A DNA stretch of 64,000 nt from Hirsutella rhossiliensis (Eukaryota > Ascomycota > Sordariomycetes > Hypocreales > Ophiocordycipitaceae): contig NW_025408673.1 of the NCBI RefSeq assembly GCF_020360975.1, positions 1,612,001 through 1,676,000 on the forward strand, in the 5' to 3' direction. Of this stretch, positions 11,267 through 21,007 are shown piece by piece. The translations under genes and the position numbers were made by a program. Position 1 is the first letter of the stretch. Every line of letters starts with the position of its first letter. The notes beneath the pieces were generated by a model, which was given only the letters and a program-made list of their open reading frames with translations, had not been told where the DNA came from and did no database searches.

Positions 11267-11524
11267 ATGCCGAAGAAACTCGACTACGGACCCCCGACAA
11301 GGAAGTCAGTCCGTACGGCATCGCAAGTGCCTGATCAAGGCCCCTCGACCCAAGACCAAGACCAAGACTCGACCCCGACTCTCCAGCTGCAAGAGGAGAC
11401 GTCGGCCTCAATCGAAGACCCGCCAACGATGGCCCAAGTGACGGCTCAGCTGGCCGCCCGTCAACCTGCAATACTGGATCGAATGTGCTGCAGCGGAGGA
11501 GGGCTGCGAGGAACGAGACGATGA
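11267..11524 (+). CDS. Short Gag-like reading frame of the nested element
   Basis: The 85-codon frame starts MPKKLDYGPPTRKSV and is rich in Gln, Asp, Ser and Thr, like the disordered start of fungal Gypsy Gag proteins. A one-base change near 11490-11510 would join it to a second open frame with an acidic stretch that runs on into the right LTR. No nucleocapsid knuckle or enzyme domain is present. Most likely a deletion remnant, keeping only the two ends of a larger polyprotein. Confidence 0.5.
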   Translation: MPKKLDYGPPTRKSVRTASQVPDQGPSTQDQDQDSTPTLQLQEETSASIEDPPTMAQVTAQLAARQPAILDRMCCSGGGLRGTRR

Positions 11525-11611
11525 CGACACAGCAGAGAAAGCCGTGAAACCAGAAGCCGCCGCCACGACTGACTACCTTGATACGCATATCAAGGCCTTA
11601 GACGGGGGTAG

Positions 11612-11833
11612 TGTCACGACCCTGGGCGCCAGCGTAGAGCCGCCAGCGCAGCACCTCACCAGTGTCACGTGCCCAAGCAGCATCACGTGCCCACGCGCGA
11701 CCTCGTGTCTATATAAGGGCCCGCTCGGTCGTGTAGTCTAGTCTTCCTTTCTTGCTCCTTAGCTTTGAGTCTTCGTTCATAGTGCCAATACATCTTTATA
11801 GCCGTCAAGGCTCGTATGTGCCTGGCCGTAACA
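11612..11833 (+). repeat. Right LTR of the nested element
   Basis: 222 bp, the second copy, followed by the AATAG target duplication. Confidence 0.95.
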
Positions 11834-12739
11834 AATAGCTCTCCGTCAGACCGTACGATTTTCACCGTGTAGTCAAAACGAAGCTTCATCCAGCTAACGA
11901 AATCTCGAAGTGCGGCTAGGTGATGCTTTGAATGATAGGTCTTAAGGAAATAGGGGAAAACCATGCCCGAATATGCGTCTGTGATAAACATCACACGGAC
12001 ATAGCCCTCGAAATCAGGGTAAGCTCGGTCCAGTCGATCCAAATCTCTTGGCAGGGCTCTTGACGTTCGTCTCGAATAGGGGTTCTTCGAGAAACCTGTC
12101 TTATTGCCCTCCCTTGAGCGCAGTGCTGGCATTCATGGGTCTTCGGACCTCGAATATGCACTCCTTTTCGTAGTCCTAGCTTTAGTAAAGCTAGGGTCCC
12201 GGGTGACCTAGTCGGGCGTGCCAAAGGCTAGCTTCTGCTGACGCTGTCGGTCTTGGGTCCCGGGAGCCTCTTCTTCTCGGCTTAGAGGCTTGAAAAGCCG
12301 CTTCTTCGATATCCTCCTTCTGAATAGGCTGGAAATCGAGAACAAACTGGCGATATTTCCGAAATAAAATACAAATCGGTCTCTTGTCTCGGTAGACTAG
12401 CCGTGTTGGCTCTGTGAAGGTATCCCAGTAGATTCCTTCGTCTCGAAGAGCCTGGAAAGATACCAGGCTTGCTGAAAATCTCGGCAATAAGCAACGGTTT
12501 TTAACCGTAAAGACCGTAATGACCCGTCTAGGCCGTGACCGTAACGTTGACTCTGCCATAACCTTCGATCCGGACTTCTGAATCCCTGTGACTAGGTATT
12601 CGTTTCTTGCTTTTCTAAAAGACCGGAATTTCGATAGGTTATTGCAAATATGTAAAGAAGCTGCTGAGTCTAGCAGAGTCGACTTTCGAAGAGGGTAGTC
12701 GTTAGAGGCGGTCGTTTGGCTAGCCTTAAAGACAAAGGC
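11834..12739 (-). pseudogene. Copia protease, GAG-pre-integrase and first half of integrase
   Basis: Read leftward, the frame shows an aspartic-protease site LLDSAASLHICNN (the usual form is DSGAS). Next comes the GAG-pre-integrase motif LWHARLGHPG with a downstream CQHCAQGR, which with the histidines forms the integrase zinc domain. The integrase core starts with EIWIDWTE and VMFITDAYSGMVFPY and reaches IVRSDGELF. There the reading is interrupted at 11833 by the nested LTR element and resumes at 10518. A few single-base frame changes lie within. Confidence 0.8.
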
Positions 12740-13929
12740 AGGGTTTGCGTGCCCAACGATTCTTCCGACTATCCGATTCTTCGGTAGTTGCTATGCCTCC
12801 TTCTCATGACGGGTTTTTCCACCTTCTTTCTCAAATCTGGGTCATTTTCAAGGGCCTTTTGCACCCTTTCTTCTATTCGAGGATTCGAATCACACCACGA
12901 GGGGCGTTTATCTTCGAAGAGAGCCCAGCAGTCAGAAAGAACATGACTTATCCGTCCACACGCAGGGCATCGGTTTTATCGGTTTTATCGGTTTTCTGTG
13001 TTTTTGGTTGTGTCAGGTTTCTTCCTTTTCTCTTTTTCGGTCTTTCTTCAGAAGGGTCGTTTTCATCAGTTTCTTTATCAGCTAGAAAGCCGGCACCTCT
13101 CTTGATTCCTCCTTTCTGCTGGTGCGGCTGTTGCTCTGCAATTTCTCTGATTTTTCTAGCAACAAGCTGAAAGGTCCAGTGAGTCGAAGAAGGTGGTACT
13201 GCTGCCAAAGTAGGCGTGCTTCCGATAGAGTCTGGTCGAAGAGCTTGATAGACCCTATATTGAGCAGTTGCTGCTTCTTCATCGATTCTTCGGCTGTCTT
13301 CGTAGAAGATAGTGGCGTATCCATCGCTAAGAGGTCGGATGACGCTAGCTATATCTCGTAGCCACTGGCCTGTTAGTGCCTCAGTTAGGAAGTAAAGGTC
13401 AGCTTCTTCTATAATCTCTTCCCACTTAGTCAGCCAGTCTAATATGTTAGTCTTAGTACTAGTACGAAGGTGACTCGAATACTGCTTCCTAATTCGGTCA
13501 GTCATAAAGCCGCGTGAAGGAGCAGTCGATGCTTCTAGCTTCTGCAGCCACTGTCTAAGCGTATCCCCTTCTCGAAGGGAGGTTAGTTTAGCAGTGCTAA
13601 TAGACCTGTAATAGCTGTCCTGGCTGCCGTGATTAGCTTAGTCTCGTAAAGGTATTCCTTACGCCTGCCCTCATATTCATGAAGTGCCGCCGAGTAAGCT
13701 CTTTGCTGTTCGCTGGTTAGATTAACAAACTGTCGAACGCCTTGTGCAAAGTCGTCAAAGTCGGGCGCTCAGGTAGCTCCATAGCTTCAGAGCCATCTTG
13801 AAAGATCAGCTTGTGGATAAGCTTATCCACTCGTGCTCGGAGCTCCTTGACCCAACGGTCCCAGTCCTGGGGTTCAGTTAGAATTGTCCGCTTCGTCGGC
13901 GCCATAGCCGAGGTCTTCGACATCTTCAA
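12740..13929 (-). pseudogene. Copia Gag region with zinc knuckle
   Basis: The first Met at 13929 opens a Gag N-terminus containing TEPQDWDRWVKELRARVDKL. After small frame changes the main Gag helix domain follows (13505-12948), with TNILDWLTKWEEIIEEADLY. It ends in a basic tail and a nucleocapsid CCHC knuckle, CPACGRISHVLSDC, at about 12970-12928. In retrotransposons this protein packages the RNA. The frame breaks fall at short homopolymers, so they may be sequencing errors rather than decay. Confidence 0.8.
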
Positions 13930-14057
13930 CTGCCGTAGAGGGGCCGAAAAGGTGGCGAAGATAAGCCGAGGTGGTGTGAAGCGTGCGGGGAAGAGGGGTT
14001 CTTTCTCAAGGTTGCAATTTTGCCACCGGAAGTTACAGAAACAGGTCTGTTTCTCCC

Positions 14058-14068
14058 GGGCTCATAAC
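14058..14068 (-). other. Copia primer-binding site (initiator tRNA-Met anticodon region)
   Basis: Directly after the 5' LTR, the minus strand reads GTTATGAGCCC. This is the complement of GGGCTCATAAC, the anticodon stem-loop of fungal initiator tRNA-Met. Priming from an internal, cleaved half of this tRNA is known for Drosophila copia and fits here better than a site for a tRNA 3' end, which would begin TGG. Confidence 0.75.
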
Positions 14069-14584
14069 TCTCGCGAAGAAGAGAGCATAAGTGGGCATAA
14101 AAGTGGATAAAGGGACTTTTCGTAGGTAGATTCTCAGATGATCTGATAGTCGGTGATGTGCATGTGTTTTTTTTTCTGTCCAGTTGCCCTGTATCCGTCT
14201 AGCCCTCCCCTTTTATATCCCTCTGTGCCTTCCCTATGTTCATATCCCGTGTTCAGGTATAATATACATTCTATCAGGAAGAGGGCACTCCTTGCCTCTC
14301 ACTGAAGGCCGCGTAAGCCATCTACGTCAGCACATTCAGCTCGATCTCCCGATCAATAGCTTTCCAAGCTATTAGGTCGATAGTTCAATCTCTTGAGGTC
14401 CCCGAGCCAGTAAAGATATACCGGACTCCTTGGAGGATCCCGATCGAATAGGAGATCCTCCGGACCCCTCAGTGGTCTAGGAAGAAGAAACAATAGTCTG
14501 CAGACTTCCCTTCTTACCTGGTTTCAAGCTGTATTACCTAGAGAGACCTAGGGACCTCAACTCGTTCGGACCTTCTTCTCGACA
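14069..14584 (-). repeat. Copia 5' LTR
   Basis: This 516-bp repeat matches the copy at 7182-7696 and is followed by CGTAC at 14585-14589. As the 5' LTR of a minus-strand element it should carry the promoter that reads leftward into gag. Confidence 0.92.
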
Positions 14585-14589
14585 CGTAC

Positions 14590-15156
14590 CTCAACACGAA
14601 TTTAAATCTCACGATATAAACAGATCCGCATTTATCTGGGACATTTGGAAAAAGGTAATGGGGGCAATTTGCAAGGGACATTCTCACATCGCCCACAGCC
14701 ATCTGGCGCATTGCGTTCACGTATCCTGCTCTCGGGCCGGATATTCCATCTCGCCTAAGACATACATACTCCCCCCAAAGAGAGGCAGCGCCTTTCCGCA
14801 CCCTGGCATTTCGCATGATCAAGTAAGTAATCGAATGAATTTTAAGTTACAATGAAGGAAGAAAGGCCTCCCTAATGGTGACGCACGTCGGTATATACCG
14901 TGCCTGCATAGCGTAGTCAGATGCTATTAGAACCTTGTCGAAACTCTCGCGCTTTATAAGTTTTCATGAATCGCAACGCGACTCGAACTTGGAGCCACTT
15001 ACTGGGAATATGTCCAACTGCATCAGTAGGGCCACAGCCTTCTTCCCCTGCACCTTCTTCCCCTGCATATCTACAATCACCATTCCTCTAAACCTCCGCG
15101 CTCAGCCCGGTTCGAAATCAAGGCCCCGCGTGAAAGCCCTTTATCTTGAGATCAGA
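14590..15156. other. Flank of Copia element, no gene seen
   Basis: Apart from the right target duplication (14585-14589) nothing is recognisable. It includes the upstream region of the terpene-synthase-like fragment. Confidence 0.4.
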
Positions 15157-15456
15157 ATGGATGCAAACATCTTCAAGCAGCAATACGCTGACATGGTCCG
15201 GCAATATCTCCAAGACATCTCGTTCCAGATCCTGCCCGTGACGACATACGATCAGCTCATTGAAAAGGCCGTCGTCCATTTCTTCCAGACGCGGGGCTCT
15301 GATCCTACCTCGATCGACCACATGAAGCCCATTATTGAAGCCGCGGCTTGGATCTCAACGAGCACATACCGCTTTGTTCCGACCAACGTAAGGGAGACAA
15401 TTGCCGTCTTAGACGACTACTTCCGCGAGCAAGCCCATGATGCTCGTCATGGGTGA
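15157..15456 (+). pseudogene. N-terminal fragment resembling a trichodiene-synthase-family terpene cyclase
   Basis: The 99-residue frame from ATG 15157 contains FKQQYADMVRQYLQDISFQ, a long helix, and AAAWISTSTYRFVPTNVRE followed by an LDD. The arrangement (helix, a short VHFFQ segment, helix, then a V-LDD end) resembles the first quarter of trichodiene/longiborneol-type sesquiterpene synthases. In those enzymes an Asp-rich motif follows such a helix. Here the frame stops shortly after LDDYF, so about 250 residues of the catalytic domain are missing. An upstream extension of the same frame exists but looks non-coding. The assignment rests on motif memory only; it could be an unrelated small protein. 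Confidence 0.35.
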
Positions 15457-16787
15457 AGTCGTGTTGGGAGGAGGAGGGAGTTTTACCCGTGATACTTAGA
15501 CATATATACTCATGCACTTATTAATACTCATGACCGTTCTACGCTATATAGCTGCTCCTTCTCGAGATATAGACGTGCTAGTTACGGCGACTTCCCACCG
15601 TGCACTCTGCTCACGTAAACACAGAAGCCACGCGACGACGGACGGACGGACGTGGTGTATGTGTATATCTAGCTCTATAGATATTTAGTCTCTCTATAAA
15701 CCCAAACCCCTTTTTTATTGTGCTGCTCGTCCCGCGCACCCGCGCTTATCTAGAGCCCGCCTTACTAGGTCCATAGCCTGCCACTCGACCTCGCACTATT
15801 TGCAACGAGACGAGGAGATCCAAAACGACTTCTCGAGCGGCGACTTGTTTTGCATGCCCGCATTTCCGTCCTAGCATCAGATAGAATACGTAAACTCGTT
15901 GCTAAAGCCTATTAGCAGTGAGCTTAGACTCCGGGGACTTTGAACGTGACATGGTCGAAAATGCGGTTCAGAGATTGGTTAACCGGGCATACACGGATCC
16001 GCTGCTATAAAGTAGCCTCGGCCTCTAGGGATCGTGAACTTCGAGAGACATACAATCTCGGTACAACCAATGATCCCATATCCGAACCCTTGGCTCTGCG
16101 AGATTTCGGCCTCCTTAAACCTTTGCCGGTAACTCGGCCGGTGAGGCTCTCGAACTAATACCACTAGGACATATTTAGCGGCGAATCGACATTCGCATCT
16201 ATATTAGGACGATCAGAGAAAGAAATCCTGCCCCGGTTGCCGTTGGTCAGCCCGCAATGGCGTATTTATAAAATCTCTATACGTAATAGAAAGAGGCCTA
16301 AAATAGCCGACATTAAGAGGCTGTGGGATCCAAGACGAATAGACAGGCCATATTCCACCCCGCTTAATTCCATCGCTAATCGTGGATCCTTACTTGCGAA
16401 TCTCTACGTGCTGGGTACCGCAGCGACCCGTTTCTTATACACTGGACGAAGTCTCCAATGCAATACATCACACTGTGGTTGCTCTCGGATACAGGGAACT
16501 TTAACTACCAACCGCAATTCGAGATGAAACGAGACTTTGTTTATTCTTCGTTTCCGAAATAATTTTTCCCTATAATTGGACCTTTGACAAAAAGTTCTCC
16601 AGTAACGCTTTAGAAGCACTGCGAATTTTTCGAGCATCCCGTCTATCCACCGAGCACGGCCAAAGTTGAAAAAGTTACAATTCACACTAGGCCCAGCAAC
16701 TTGACGACAGCAAACTCTGCCACCCACGTCGATGTACTGTGAAGGAAAGTTGTTTGAGCATATTACTCAAGGGACATAAACCGTATG
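15457..16787. other. AT-rich intergenic stretch
   Basis: No supported gene. It has simple-sequence bits (GACGGACGGACG near 15639) and runs of short, stop-rich frames. It separates the terpene-synthase-like fragment from the 3' end of the acyltransferase-hydratase gene. Confidence 0.5.
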
Positions 16788-19243
16788 CTATAATAGGACG
16801 AGCTGCCGACCGCCTAACTTTGAGTTGCTGCGGTTTTTAGAGGGTCTTGGGAGCAGCTTTGTATCCTCTCCGACAAAGTCTGCCAAACGTTTTTCACGAA
16901 AGGATAACAGGCCCTCGAAACGATCCGTAGTATCCAGCAACGACGCGTACGCGGCTTCTTCTACCGCTGGAGAGCCATACGAGAGAGCACTCATGGCTGC
17001 TCGAACGGCAAGAGGTGCGCCGCCAGATATCTGGGTAGCCAATCTAATAGCGGCTTGCAAAGTGCAACACCGTGCCGTTCCTGACGAGTTGGGGAGTTCG
17101 GCTTGGTCAATATTAACCAGACGATTGCATAGTCCGATGGAGAATGCCTCTTGTGCCCCGATACGACGGCCCGTCAGGATAAGATCTCTGGCACGCGAAA
17201 TTCCAACAACCTGTGGCAGTCGGTATGTTCCCCCCGCACCAGGTATAATGCCAAGTTGGGTCTCTGGTAGCCCAACGATGGCCGTCGATGAGAAGACGCG
17301 CAGGTGACAGCACAGAGCTAACTCTAATCCGCCACCAAGGGCCGCACCGGAGACCGCAGCAATAGTTGGTATAGGCAGCGCCGCCAGCCTCGAAAGAGTT
17401 CTGCGTAGCAAGGTCAAGAACTCCTCAAGTTCTGCGTCACTCATAACCATGCGCTGCTTCAAATCAGCCCCTGCACAGAAGACGTCTTCTAAAGCACTCG
17501 CCAGAATGAGGACTCTCGTACCACCAACCGTCCTTTCATGGTGTATTCGCTCCACCTCCTCATTTAACTGGTGGAGCATTTGCAGTGAGATCGCGCTATT
17601 GGCTCTCGGACGATTCATTTCAATGACCTTGATCGTTCCAATGTGAGCGGCTTGCATAGTGATCACGTTCAGGACGGATGGAGTCGTGGTGCTGAAGCGA
17701 TCTTCTAGATTGGTAGTGGCGGGGATTTCTGCAGACGTTAGGGCATCCGAGTCTGCCTTGACGTCGTGGTCTGAACAAGGCGGAGATGGAAGAAGATGAG
17801 GATCTAAAAGCGCAGACTTTGCCATCTTCTTATTCTCCGCTGCAAATCGGCAGAAGATTCCGTCATCACTGAGGCAGTCCATTGTGCGCTCTTGCTCGGT
17901 GATCATGAACTCGCAGCTTCCGTCCAGTAACTTAGGAAGCACAATAACTGCACCGACCATGGTCGCACGAGCAGGGAAGCGAAGAGCCTTGACGTGGCGC
18001 CCCTCGAAGGCTGGACCAAAGTCAACTGCATGAAGTCCAAACTTGAAATGGCTGGTCAGGATAATTCCCCCGGTCAAGACCTCGTCGATAATCCTCATTC
18101 GGGTTTGCTTCTCTTGTCCAGTTCGCTCGGCGTAGCCGACAAGATCTCTGAACTGTTCTGCCGTTGCGGTTTGAATTTGGGCACGAATGGTTTGTGCTGC
18201 GGCGGAAAGCCCAGTCGCAGGATCGGCCAGGTCAGAGAACGGCAAAGAGCCTTGGGTCATGTAAATGGCATTGCCGAAATAAAGCTCGTCAAGGCCAAGC
18301 AGTGCCCGACAATCGACGGGCTGGGCAATATGGACCTCCTTGTCAGCGTCGAGGAACCCGGCGCGATGACGTGCGACCATAATACTGCGCCAAATGAATG
18401 CAGATATGGCATCGTTGGTTGAGATCCAGCTATTAGGTGAAGCTGACGTCAAAGTCGCCGCGCTCTTAAGTGCTACTAGAGCGTCTGCGTCAATATGATA
18501 CGTACGGCAGGAAGTCTCAATGTCCACGGGCTGGGAGTGGGTGTTGGCAGCTGTCGAGGTCCAGGCAGCATGAGCCTCTATTGAACCCGGGATGCCGTTT
18601 CCTGTGATAATTTCGGTTCTATCGGAGTGATACAACTCTTTAGTCGTCTCCAAGGGATAGCCAAGCAGGCCCGACTGTGCCTTGCGGAAGTTCTCCGCAA
18701 ATATCTTTACGATTTCTGTCACTCCACGGCCGTCGGCGACAATGTGAATAATCGAGACAACCAGCAACAGGCCTCCGTCGATGAAGTTGGCCTGAAATCG
18801 GCAGACATCCGCAGTGTTATCCTCGACGTCAATGACTTTGGGGGATGAGTAGAACTCCTCAGCCAGTGAGCGTTGCGAGAAGTTTTCTTCCACCAGTCTA
18901 TCGAAGCTGAGCGTATCTGAAAGATCTTGTACGTCGGATGTGCAGCTCCCTGGGGGATGAGCTTGCGAAGCCAGAGGCGGCTTCCTTCCTCTGGAGAGAA
19001 TGGGACGATTGATCCAGCCAGAAATGGTATGCGTTGAACGGTGTTATGAAAAGCGACATGTAGGTGGCCGACTATGCTTTCCTTGTCTGCATTTTGCGGA
19101 AGGGAAAAGCAATGGATTCGTGTCGCATGGCTTGGTGGGAAGGTTTGACCCCAATGTGGAAGAATTGTGTCCCAATGCGAAAGCTTGAGGTTGAACGGAG
19201 GGCATTGAATCTCGAACCATCTGTCCATGTTTAGGGCACACAA
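16788..19243 (-). CDS. BAHD-type acyltransferase fused to enoyl-CoA hydratase/isomerase
   Basis: The protein starts at 19243 (MCALNMDRWFEIQCPPFNLK). It has the two BAHD signatures: HIVADGRG (HxxxDG) and VDFGPAF (DFGWG-like). After a Ser/Pro/Asp-rich linker it continues, in the same 701-codon frame, into a complete crotonase domain. That domain has VFCAGADLKQR (oxyanion hole), IAAVSGAALGGGLELAL and LPETQLGIIPGAGGTYRLPQ, including the catalytic Glu. By family, the first domain transfers an acyl group from CoA to an alcohol or amine (trichothecene 3-O-acetyltransferase type), and the second hydrates or isomerises an enoyl-CoA. One single-base frameshift near 18925-18935 separates the first 105 or so residues from the rest. 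One extra G in the run there would restore the frame, so it may be a sequencing error. Confidence 0.8.
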
Positions 19244-19779
19244 TCAACATATTTGGATCGAGAGCTGGCAGGTTGATATGGCATGGGGGGGGGGGACTTG
19301 TACGCAATGGGGTCAGCCAAGGTTATATATATGAATCTGTCTGCCGCCAGCTGTACAAGGGGGTCTCAAAAACGGCCGCAAACCACCCCCCTTCGGCCCC
19401 CAACTGACGGTCGATTAGCCAAAGAAAAGGCATTTCACAACTCTGCTCAAATAGTAGGTGGCATAAGTAAGTTTATTCATGCAGTAGCCGCGCAGCAAAC
19501 TGCACCCCGTGACAGCAATACCTCAATCAGGGTAGGTGGGTGTGTATAGTAAGGAATGCCTCCTTATTGAATCGCCAGCAGGAAGCCGCCCCAGTGAGCA
19601 GGGCAAGCTTTGATACTCGCCCCTGGATCTGCCATCACCAGTAGTTTGGCCTACGCTCTGGGCAAGGGGCCCGGCGAGCTCTGATTCCCAGCAGGTACAT
19701 GCCATGAGCAATTACATGCCTAAGGGCTCCATCTCCGCCACCACCTCGGGCATCTTCTATCTGGAGAAAATCGATTGTA
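19244..19779. other. Intergenic, upstream region of the acyltransferase-hydratase gene
   Basis: Contains a G run (GGGGGGGGG near 19286) and no supported coding sequence. Confidence 0.5.
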
Positions 19780-20533
19780 TGATTGCGAGCGGTCACTTGG
19801 TTGGGGCTTAACTCAGTTACATGCCTATGGATGGGAGGCGGTACAGGGGAGACGGCATATCACATGAGTCTTGGCCATACGCGGCTGAACAGCCATATCT
19901 TTTGGCTCAATTCTCCGCAGTGCCGAAGAGAGCACCTTGGGGTCAGGAACGGTCGACTTGATTACTGCATGTGAATGCATTCACTGGACCGACACGATTG
20001 CCGCTCTCCAAGAATTTGGCAGGCAACTCAAACCTGGTGGCACGCTTGTGCTTACACACTACGGTGTAGCACAGATATTGGGCAATGACTCGGCTCAGAG
20101 GATTTGGAAAGCCATTTGGGGTGTACATTCGACCAAGGCCAAGGGTGCGCTGTTTGATCGTGCTTTTCAGCTTTGCAATAAAGCACTAGAAGGCCTTGAG
20201 TTTCCCGAATTGGAATGGGAGACTGTCAAACGGATATACATCAACGCGAACGGGAACCTTGAGTCCTTCATATTTAACGAGCGAGTCGGTGAAAGTAGGA
20301 GGGTCAAGAATGGAGAGGAGAAGGTCTGGGAAGACGGTGACGAGCAGTGGTCCGACCAGCAAGGGATTGATTGGTTGAGAGGGTATTTTGGTACATGGAT
20401 GCCTCGAATCCCGGAGTCCGAAATTCAGTTTCTTTGGCATGACATGGAGCTTGTCCTGAAGGGAGAGAAAGTGAGAATTGAGTTTCCGGTGGTGATGGTT
20501 TTCGCTACAAAGACACAGCACAGCCCCTACTAA
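19780..20533 (+). pseudogene. SAM-dependent methyltransferase, broken N-terminal half
   Basis: From about 19937 to the TAA at 20533 there is an uninterrupted frame with methyltransferase features. It has SGTVDLITACECIHWTD (motif II region), the helix ALQEFGRQLKPGGTLVLTHY (motif III) and a C-terminal part typical of fungal class I enzymes of the trans-aconitate-methyltransferase type. The SAM-binding Gly-rich motif appears upstream only as a degraded GGGTGETAYHMS in another frame (about 19830-19865), and the first 40 or so residues are missing or scrambled. So the cofactor site is broken and activity is unlikely unless frameshifts here are sequencing errors. It lies about 0.7 kb from, and divergent to, the acyltransferase fusion gene. 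Confidence 0.65.
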
Positions 20534-20751
20534 ACCCCTGTTGCAGACATTCGTATATGGAATACTACTATTTATGTACTAAATCACCGCTATCCGCAAG
20601 AGAAAACCTCTCCGCCTTTCAAATTTGAATCACTAGATGTCCCAAACTATTGTCAGAACTCAAGATTATAAATACGAAAAAGATGTCAATTTATAGAGAA
20701 ACAAACCTTCTTATATAAACCGAGGCCTTTTCCACAATTCTCCCCGAACTA

Positions 20752-20797
20752 CCATGCCCCACCCCCCTTTCGGTAACACCCACCTTTCGGTAGCGCA
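20752..20797 (+). repeat. Left terminal inverted repeat of the pogo element
   Basis: 46 bp starting CCATGCCCCACCCCCC. It contains two close copies of a CACC(n)TTTCGGTA subrepeat, which may be paired transposase-binding sites. Confidence 0.93.
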
Positions 20798-21007
20798 TTA
20801 GGAAATATCCCCACCAAAACCCATCAATTTCACTTACACCGATTCCAGCCAGCTTTGAAGATATTCACAAGCCGTCACTTGGAGTAGATAGAGGATTGAT
20901 TGAATTCTACTTTTCGATGGTTGAATGTTTGTACAGGGTCTGTGGCCTGTGCGTACCTTGCACGCGAAATTACCATCCAACCCCTAATCTCCTTCCGCCT
21001 CCTGACG

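Larger units (their letters stand above)
10519..11833 (+). mobile_element. Short non-autonomous LTR retrotransposon nested in the Copia integrase
   Basis: A 1,315-bp element with 221/222-bp LTRs (TGTCACGACC...GCCGTAACA) is flanked by the duplicated AATAG at 10514-10518 and 11834-11838. A purine-rich tract (GACGGGGGTA) directly precedes the right LTR, which sets the orientation as plus. Between the LTRs there is a structured, hairpin-rich leader, a short Gag-like frame and no protease, integrase or reverse transcriptase. It must therefore move with proteins supplied by another element, probably of the Gypsy/Metaviridae type judging by LTR ends. The LTRs differ by one G in a G run, so the insertion is very young and later than the Copia insertion. 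Confidence 0.93.
7182..14584 (-). mobile_element. Ty1/Copia LTR retrotransposon, minus strand, with nested insertion
   Basis: Two direct LTRs of about 515 bp bound an internal region coding, on the minus strand, for Gag, protease, integrase, reverse transcriptase and RNase H in Copia order. The 5-bp target duplication CGTAC lies at 7177-7181 and 14585-14589. In element orientation the LTR begins TGTCGAGAAGAAG and ends CTTCTTCGCGAGA, an imperfect inverted pair without the usual CA end. The primer site next to the 5' LTR matches an internal part of initiator tRNA-Met, and a polypurine tract TAAGGGGGTG abuts the 3' LTR. Coding frames are broken by several small frameshifts and by a second LTR element at 10519-11833. 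LTRs with no base substitutions indicate a recent insertion. Confidence 0.95.

Noticed and set aside
15157..19243. A functional trichothecene cluster
   Set aside because: The synthase-like piece is a fragment of uncertain family, no P450 or transporter is nearby, and the acyltransferase is a fusion unlike TRI101; kept only as a weak hypothesis.
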